From NCBI GenBank assembly GCA_002690445.1, contig NZER01000243.1, positions 1 to 10,143 on the forward strand: 10,143 bases of DNA. The letters run 5' to 3'. The stretch comes from Candidatus Pacearchaeota archaeon. Lineage in GTDB: Archaea > Nanoarchaeota > Nanoarchaeia > Pacearchaeales > GW2011-AR1. The position numbers and the translations under genes were made by a program. The notes below the pieces were generated by a model. The model searched no databases. It was given only the letters and a program-made list of their open reading frames with translations, and had not been told where the DNA came from. Positions 7,000 to 10,143 of this stretch are shown here, in pieces (the stretch's first letter is position 1; each line of letters begins with the position of its first letter).

Positions 7000-8466
7000 A
7001 TGGCTAGATATAATCAAGGTGGCGGCTATAACGCTAATAGTAAAGATGATGAAAAGCAGGGCCCTGTAGATAAACTACCTCAAAGCCCTTGGTCAAGCGT
7101 TAATGCTGGAGGTGGCTTTTCTAATACTAGTTACAATAGTGATATGCCTGCATTTGGTAGTTGGCAAACACACAATGCTAGAAATTGGAGCTCATCATAT
7201 AACACTGGTGCTAAGGCACGTGGTGCTGTTAATAAAGCTGTTGGTGGAGTATTAGGTTGGATGGGTAAGATAGGTAAGGGTGCTATTGATAAAGCAGGTG
7301 GTGCTATTAGTAAGGCTAGAAGGGAATATGGTAATGCTGAAAATGCAGAGGATGTGTTAGCTGGTAAGGGTAATATTAAAGACCTTGTTAAGAATCAAAA
7401 TGGACCATTAGAGCCTAATGAAAATGAAGGTGTATCTCCTTATGCTCCTGATTCATCTGAAAACTATGTAGAAGATGACCGTAATTTTATACAAAAAGCA
7501 TGGGATAATAAGGGTTATAGCAAGAAAGATAGGGCGGCTCATGCTGATAAATCTCAATCTATTATGGAGAATATCCAAAGAAAGAACTTCGCTGCTCAAG
7601 GCTTAGATTATGATGACCAGCAATCTTATGACCATTCTGCAGAGTTAGAAAGGTTTAATGAAGAATCTGAAATGGCTCGTAATAATGAGGTATATACTGC
7701 AGGTGGGGATAAAGAATCTTGGGACCCTAATATGCAAATGGATGCTGATACTGGAACTTCTGAAGAAGATTATTATATGGAAGAGGTTAAGGATAGGAGT
7801 GCTGCAGGCTTATTGAGAAAGCTAATGCCCGGAGGTAATAAAGGCACTAAAATGGTAGAACGGTCTGATGGTTCTTCTGTAACTTATGATGGCGATAGTT
7901 ATACAGAAGAGGAGATGTATAAAGATTATGGTGGAGATAGCCAGACAGAGGAGGAATGGCGACAAGCCCAAATTCAAAACATTAATGATACTGCCACTTC
8001 ATCAGAGGGCCCTCAACTAAGGAGGCCTGAAGCAACAGATTATTCTCCTCAAAAGGTAGAAGGCAAGGAGATGAAGCGAAACTTTCTTCAAAAGGCTATG
8101 AGTAAAATAAAACAAAAAATGAATGATAAAAAGGTTGCTAAATGGCAAGAAGGCATGCCTGACAGGGACTTCAAAGATGATTTGGATGCTAATGAACCTT
8201 ATGAGCAAGGAGATAGTTCAAGCGATTACGACTATGATGCTGATTATAGTGGTGAATCTTCTGAGCCTACTGTTTCGGAAGAAAACCAACCGGGTTTTGA
8301 AGACAGGGATTTAGCTGCAGAGTTATCACAAGGAAAGATTACTAGGGAAGAATATATGAAGCTTAAAAAGAAGCAAGCTCATTACAAATATCAAGATGTT
8401 GAAGGTATAGATAGTGAGCCACCAAGCCTTCTTAATACAGCTATGAAAAATTCAAGGAGGGCATAA
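7000..8466 (+). CDS. Largely disordered acidic virion-candidate protein with SHOCT-like motif, 488 aa
   Basis: I do not recognise the family. The N-terminus (1-69) is rich in Gly, Asn, Ser and Tyr. Residues 70-106 form a Gly/Ala/Lys stretch (GAVNKAVGGVLGWMGKIGKG) that could be an amphipathic, membrane-active helix. The middle is hydrophilic and acidic with many Asp, Glu, Ser and Tyr, and includes a twofold GDS-x-TEEE repeat (298-305 and 312-319). A basic helix follows (about 356-382). Residues 438-459 (LAAELSQGKITREEYMKLKK) match the pattern of the SHOCT oligomerisation motif, a short helix, G-x-I-T, helix unit. Low complexity and position after the S74 protein suggest an internal or ejection protein, which is inference. 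The upstream AAAGGA (6982-6987) is 12 bases from the ATG, longer than usual. The stop overlaps the next ATG by one base. Confidence 0.72.
   Translation: MARYNQGGGYNANSKDDEKQGPVDKLPQSPWSSVNAGGGFSNTSYNSDMPAFGSWQTHNARNWSSSYNTGAKARGAVNKAVGGVLGWMGKIGKGAIDKAGGAISKARREYGNAENAEDVLAGKGNIKDLVKNQNGPLEPNENEGVSPYAPDSSENYVEDDRNFIQKAWDNKGYSKKDRAAHADKSQSIMENIQRKNFAAQGLDYDDQQSYDHSAELERFNEESEMARNNEVYTAGGDKESWDPNMQMDADTGTSEEDYYMEEVKDRSAAGLLRKLMPGGNKGTKMVERSDGSSVTYDGDSYTEEEMYKDYGGDSQTEEEWRQAQIQNINDTATSSEGPQLRRPEATDYSPQKVEGKEMKRNFLQKAMSKIKQKMNDKKVAKWQEGMPDRDFKDDLDANEPYEQGDSSSDYDYDADYSGESSEPTVSEENQPGFEDRDLAAELSQGKITREEYMKLKKKQAHYKYQDVEGIDSEPPSLLNTAMKNSRRA
7891..7956 (+). repeat. Short twofold protein repeat GDS-x-TEEE in the 488 aa gene
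   Basis: Bases 7891-7914 and 7933-7956 encode GDSYTEEE and GDSQTEEE, 14 residues apart. The codons differ between copies (for example GGC/GGA and AGT/AGC), so this is an old or convergent duplication. It lies in the acidic disordered part of the protein. Confidence 0.5.
8454..8460 (+). promoter_or_regulatory. Strong ribosome binding site for the 253 aa gene
   Basis: AAGGAGG ends 5 bases before the ATG at 8466 and overlaps the last codons of the gene before. It is the closest match to the 16S rRNA anti-Shine-Dalgarno sequence that I see in the window, and it decides the start despite the TAATG overlap. Confidence 0.8.
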
Positions 8467-9227
8467 TGGCTTTTACTAATGTAGATTATAATAAAGATGT
8501 AATGGATTATCTTGATAGTAATCCTTATGAGCGTGCCTTTGACCGTGGTGTGGAGAAGGCTAAGAATATTGCATTAGAAGCTATGGAAAAACGGAAAGAA
8601 CAGTTTAAATCCCAGATGGATGACTATTTATACAATGCAATGATGCCACCAGAAAATGCTAAAGCTGTCCATAATGGCAAACTTGACCCGGGGTTTTATA
8701 ATATAAATAAGTTTACCCAGCGAAGTGTATGGGCTGAGGTAAAGAAGCGTGCCAGAGAGTCTGGTATAGGACCGCATACATTGGATAAGAATGAATTTAT
8801 GCTCTATTTTAAAGACTTAAAAAGAAATGCGGTCAATAAACAATTTGAGATGCTAAGGTCTTATGGTAATCAAGTAGGCGATTTTAAGATGAAGCAAGTA
8901 CTAGATAACGAAGGGCATCAATTTGTAGATATGTATAATAAGTTTTATGACCCATATGTAGAAGGTACACAGCCGCTAGGAAGCTATAAGCCTAAGAAAG
9001 CACAGGGAGAAATTTCAGAAGGTAGGTCTTGGTGGGATTGGGGTGGTAATGCTAAAGATTCAAATGTATCTCAAAGCATAGACATGAGCACACTTAATAC
9101 TGCTATGCAAAATAAAAAGGGGAATGCCCCAAGTCAAACAACAACACAAATAATCAATAATGCTATTAAGGATGGTAGCGCTAGTTATAGCGATACTGCA
9201 AGTTTGATAGCATTCTTAGAAGAATAA
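8466..9227 (+). CDS. Hypothetical helical phage protein, 253 aa
   Basis: I recognise no family. Residues about 24-58 are a charged helix (GVEKAKNIALEAMEKRKEQF), residues 84-150 look helical with many Lys, Arg, Phe and Tyr, and about 150-190 is aromatic-rich, with SWWDWGG near 188-194. The last 60 residues are Ser, Thr, Asn and Gln-rich before a final hydrophobic end (SLIAFLEE). There is no signal peptide or membrane segment. A soluble structural or internal virion protein fits the neighbours, but nothing specific proves it. It has the best ribosome binding site in the window (AAGGAGG, 8454-8460) and also overlaps the preceding stop (TAATG), so it is probably translated strongly, as expected for a protein made in many copies. 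Confidence 0.75.
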   Translation: MAFTNVDYNKDVMDYLDSNPYERAFDRGVEKAKNIALEAMEKRKEQFKSQMDDYLYNAMMPPENAKAVHNGKLDPGFYNINKFTQRSVWAEVKKRARESGIGPHTLDKNEFMLYFKDLKRNAVNKQFEMLRSYGNQVGDFKMKQVLDNEGHQFVDMYNKFYDPYVEGTQPLGSYKPKKAQGEISEGRSWWDWGGNAKDSNVSQSIDMSTLNTAMQNKKGNAPSQTTTQIINNAIKDGSASYSDTASLIAFLEE

Positions 9228-9232
9228 AGGAG
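9226..9232 (+). promoter_or_regulatory. Ribosome binding site for the 277 aa gene
   Basis: AAAGGAG lies 7 bases before the ATG at 9240 and overlaps the stop codon of the gene before. It favours 9240 over the second in-frame ATG at 9246. Confidence 0.75.
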
Positions 9233-9239
9233 TAATATT

Positions 9240-10073
9240 ATGGCAATGGGTGACTATTTAGACGTAAGAGGGGCTGGTTCAGGCCAAGCAACTCCATTGC
9301 AGCCCGAAGAACGGCAAATGCAGCGTATCCAACGGGTAATATCTGCTGCCGAAGCTTCTAACTACGATGGAGACCCTGAATATTATAATCAAATAAAAGC
9401 AATAGCTATGCAGGCTGGGATACCTATAAAGGGATTTAAAAGTAATCCTTTTAGAGCTCTTGGAATACTAGGCATGTCTGCGCTTGATACTTCATTGGGA
9501 GGGATATTGCCTAATTCATTATATACTCCTGAGGGTGGTCATGTTTCTACCATGGATGCTGCTGCAGATACTTTAGGTTTAGGTATTGGAGCGCTTAATC
9601 CTATTGGTGTTCCTGCTAAATTGTTTGGAGGAGCTAAAGCTCTTACAATGGGGGGTGCAGCTATTTCCAAATTAGGCAAACCCAGTAGAAGTCTGATAAA
9701 TAAAATAATGGGGCAGAGTAAATATAGACAACTTTCCCAGAAGACAGGTGGATTTTCTTCTAAAGGTGGAAAGTTTATGGCAGCTACTCCCAAACCTGAC
9801 CCTGTTAAAAAGGCTAAGGATATAGTTGAAAAAACTAAGACTAAGGTTAAGACTAAAACAAAAACTAAGGTTGACAAGCCTGTTGTAAAGACTAAAACTA
9901 AGACCAAAACTAAGACCGCGACTAAGACTGGAGCGGCTAGAGTAGCCGAAACAAAACAATTAGTTGATAAGATAAAAAAGATAGCCCCTGAAAAAAACCG
10001 CGAGATGTTGATGAATACACCCATCCCAGCGTTAAAGGCAATCTTGAAAAATCTAACAAAAAAGAAGTCTTAG
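9240..10073 (+). CDS. Hypothetical virion-candidate protein with amphipathic centre and Lys-Thr repeat tail, 277 aa
   Basis: I recognise no family. Residues 1-30 are polar, and about 25-60 helical. Residues 72-145 are Gly, Ala and Leu-rich with little charge (ALGILGMSALDTSLGGIL; LGLGIGALNPIGVPAKLFGG), resembling membrane-active parts of phage ejection proteins. Residues 185-240 are strongly basic, and 198-230 consist mostly of Lys-Thr steps with Val and Pro interruptions. The last 35 residues form a basic helical tail (TPIPALKAILKNLTKKKS). A long uncharged block followed by a histone-like basic tail suggests contact with both membrane and packaged DNA; this is inference. The start at 9240 is supported by AAAGGAG at 9226-9232; an in-frame ATG at 9246 is too far downstream to fit as well. 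The gene ends TAG-TAA just before an in-frame ATG. Confidence 0.74.
   Translation: MAMGDYLDVRGAGSGQATPLQPEERQMQRIQRVISAAEASNYDGDPEYYNQIKAIAMQAGIPIKGFKSNPFRALGILGMSALDTSLGGILPNSLYTPEGGHVSTMDAAADTLGLGIGALNPIGVPAKLFGGAKALTMGGAAISKLGKPSRSLINKIMGQSKYRQLSQKTGGFSSKGGKFMAATPKPDPVKKAKDIVEKTKTKVKTKTKTKVDKPVVKTKTKTKTKTATKTGAARVAETKQLVDKIKKIAPEKNREMLMNTPIPALKAILKNLTKKKS
9831..9929 (+). repeat. In-frame Lys-Thr codon repeat (AAG/AAA-ACT/ACC/ACA)
   Basis: Within the 277 aa gene, 33 codons encode two runs of mainly alternating Lys and Thr (residues 198-210 and 217-230), split by VDKPVV. The DNA is an imperfect hexanucleotide repeat of the type AAGACT or AAAACT. Codons vary between units (AAA/AAG; ACT/ACA/ACC/ACG), so the protein pattern appears to be kept by selection rather than being only recent slippage. 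Length variation between related phages would be expected here. Confidence 0.8.
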
Positions 10074-10076
10074 TAA

Positions 10077-10143
10077 ATGGCTTATCCCTACGCTCAAGAG
10101 CCTGAGCAGGGAGATTATAGACCAGTTTACAATCAATTACTGG
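10077..10143 (+). CDS. Start of a further phage gene (3' end outside window)
   Basis: An ATG directly after the tandem stops TAG-TAA opens a frame that runs to the window edge, giving 22 codons. The protein begins MAYPYAQEPEQGDYRPVYNQ. It is too short to assign. No strong Shine-Dalgarno sequence precedes it; only AAAGAAG at 10061-10067 is purine-rich, so coupling with the gene before is likely. It shares that gene's reading frame. By position it could be a large ejection or tail protein, but this is a guess from gene order. Confidence 0.55.
   Translation, partial: MAYPYAQEPEQGDYRPVYNQLL

Noticed and set aside
8123..8314. Overlapping + strand frame of 63 codons with hydrophobic residues
   Set aside because: The hydrophobic look comes from reading Asp/Glu codons of the 488 aa gene in a shifted frame. 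There is no Shine-Dalgarno sequence and the host gene is open throughout.
9539..10024. Long open frame on the minus strand (161 codons)
   Set aside because: It lies wholly opposite the 277 aa gene, and its Leu-Val repeats are only the reverse complement of the Lys-Thr repeat. It has no ribosome binding site, and all other genes are on the + strand.
10058..10064. A AAA AAG slippery heptamer in phase near the end of the 277 aa gene
   Set aside because: A -1 shift here gives only about a dozen codons before a TGA and does not enter the next gene, which is in the original frame. I see no downstream stem-loop either, so programmed frameshifting has no evident product.
1..10143. Alternative genetic code with reassigned stop codons, as in some gut phages
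   Set aside because: Genes end in TAA or TAG, the frames are long under the standard code, and reading through the TAG at 6077-6079 soon meets a TGA. No TGA stop is used, but eight gene ends are too few to read anything into this.

Overview
The window looks like part of the virion-structure region of a tailed bacteriophage, or possibly a prophage. It is AT-rich. All genes lie on the + strand, packed end to end. Gene boundaries are 1- or 8-base overlaps or gaps of 12 bases or less, so the set reads as one transcription unit. I see no tRNA, insertion sequence, CRISPR array, integrase or convincing terminator or promoter. No stretch without a gene exceeds 12 bases. The host cannot be named from the sequence: the AT-ending codons and AGGAG-type ribosome binding sites only say it is bacterial.

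Layout. Bases 1-330 are the C-terminal end of a calcineurin-like metallophosphoesterase, with the metal-binding GHWH motif visible. Bases 332-5713 encode a very large (1793 aa) protein. Its N-terminus and C-terminal half look like a phage nozzle / packaged-DNA stabilisation protein (P22 gp10 or T7 gp12 type beta-propeller tail hub), expanded by several apparent insertions, including a Trp-rich block. Two small genes follow (39 and 84 aa). Next is a 304 aa Gly/Gln/Met-rich protein with a glycine zipper and a C-terminal peptidase S74-type intramolecular chaperone domain (Ser235/Lys240). After that come three proteins I cannot name: 488 aa and mostly disordered, 253 aa and helical, and 277 aa with an amphipathic centre and a Lys-Thr repeat tail. 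The first 22 codons of another gene end the window.

How they may work together. In podoviruses the nozzle gene is commonly followed by genes for internal or ejection proteins that leave the capsid with the DNA and build a channel through the cell envelope. The genes after the nozzle here have fitting traits: glycine zippers, amphipathic Gly/Ala-rich stretches, long disordered regions and a strongly basic repeat. I infer an ejection-protein cassette, but only the nozzle, S74 and phosphoesterase calls rest on recognisable motifs. The main points of interest are the S74 domain on a zipper protein rather than on an obvious fibre, the inserts in the nozzle, and the run of unrecognised virion-candidate genes.
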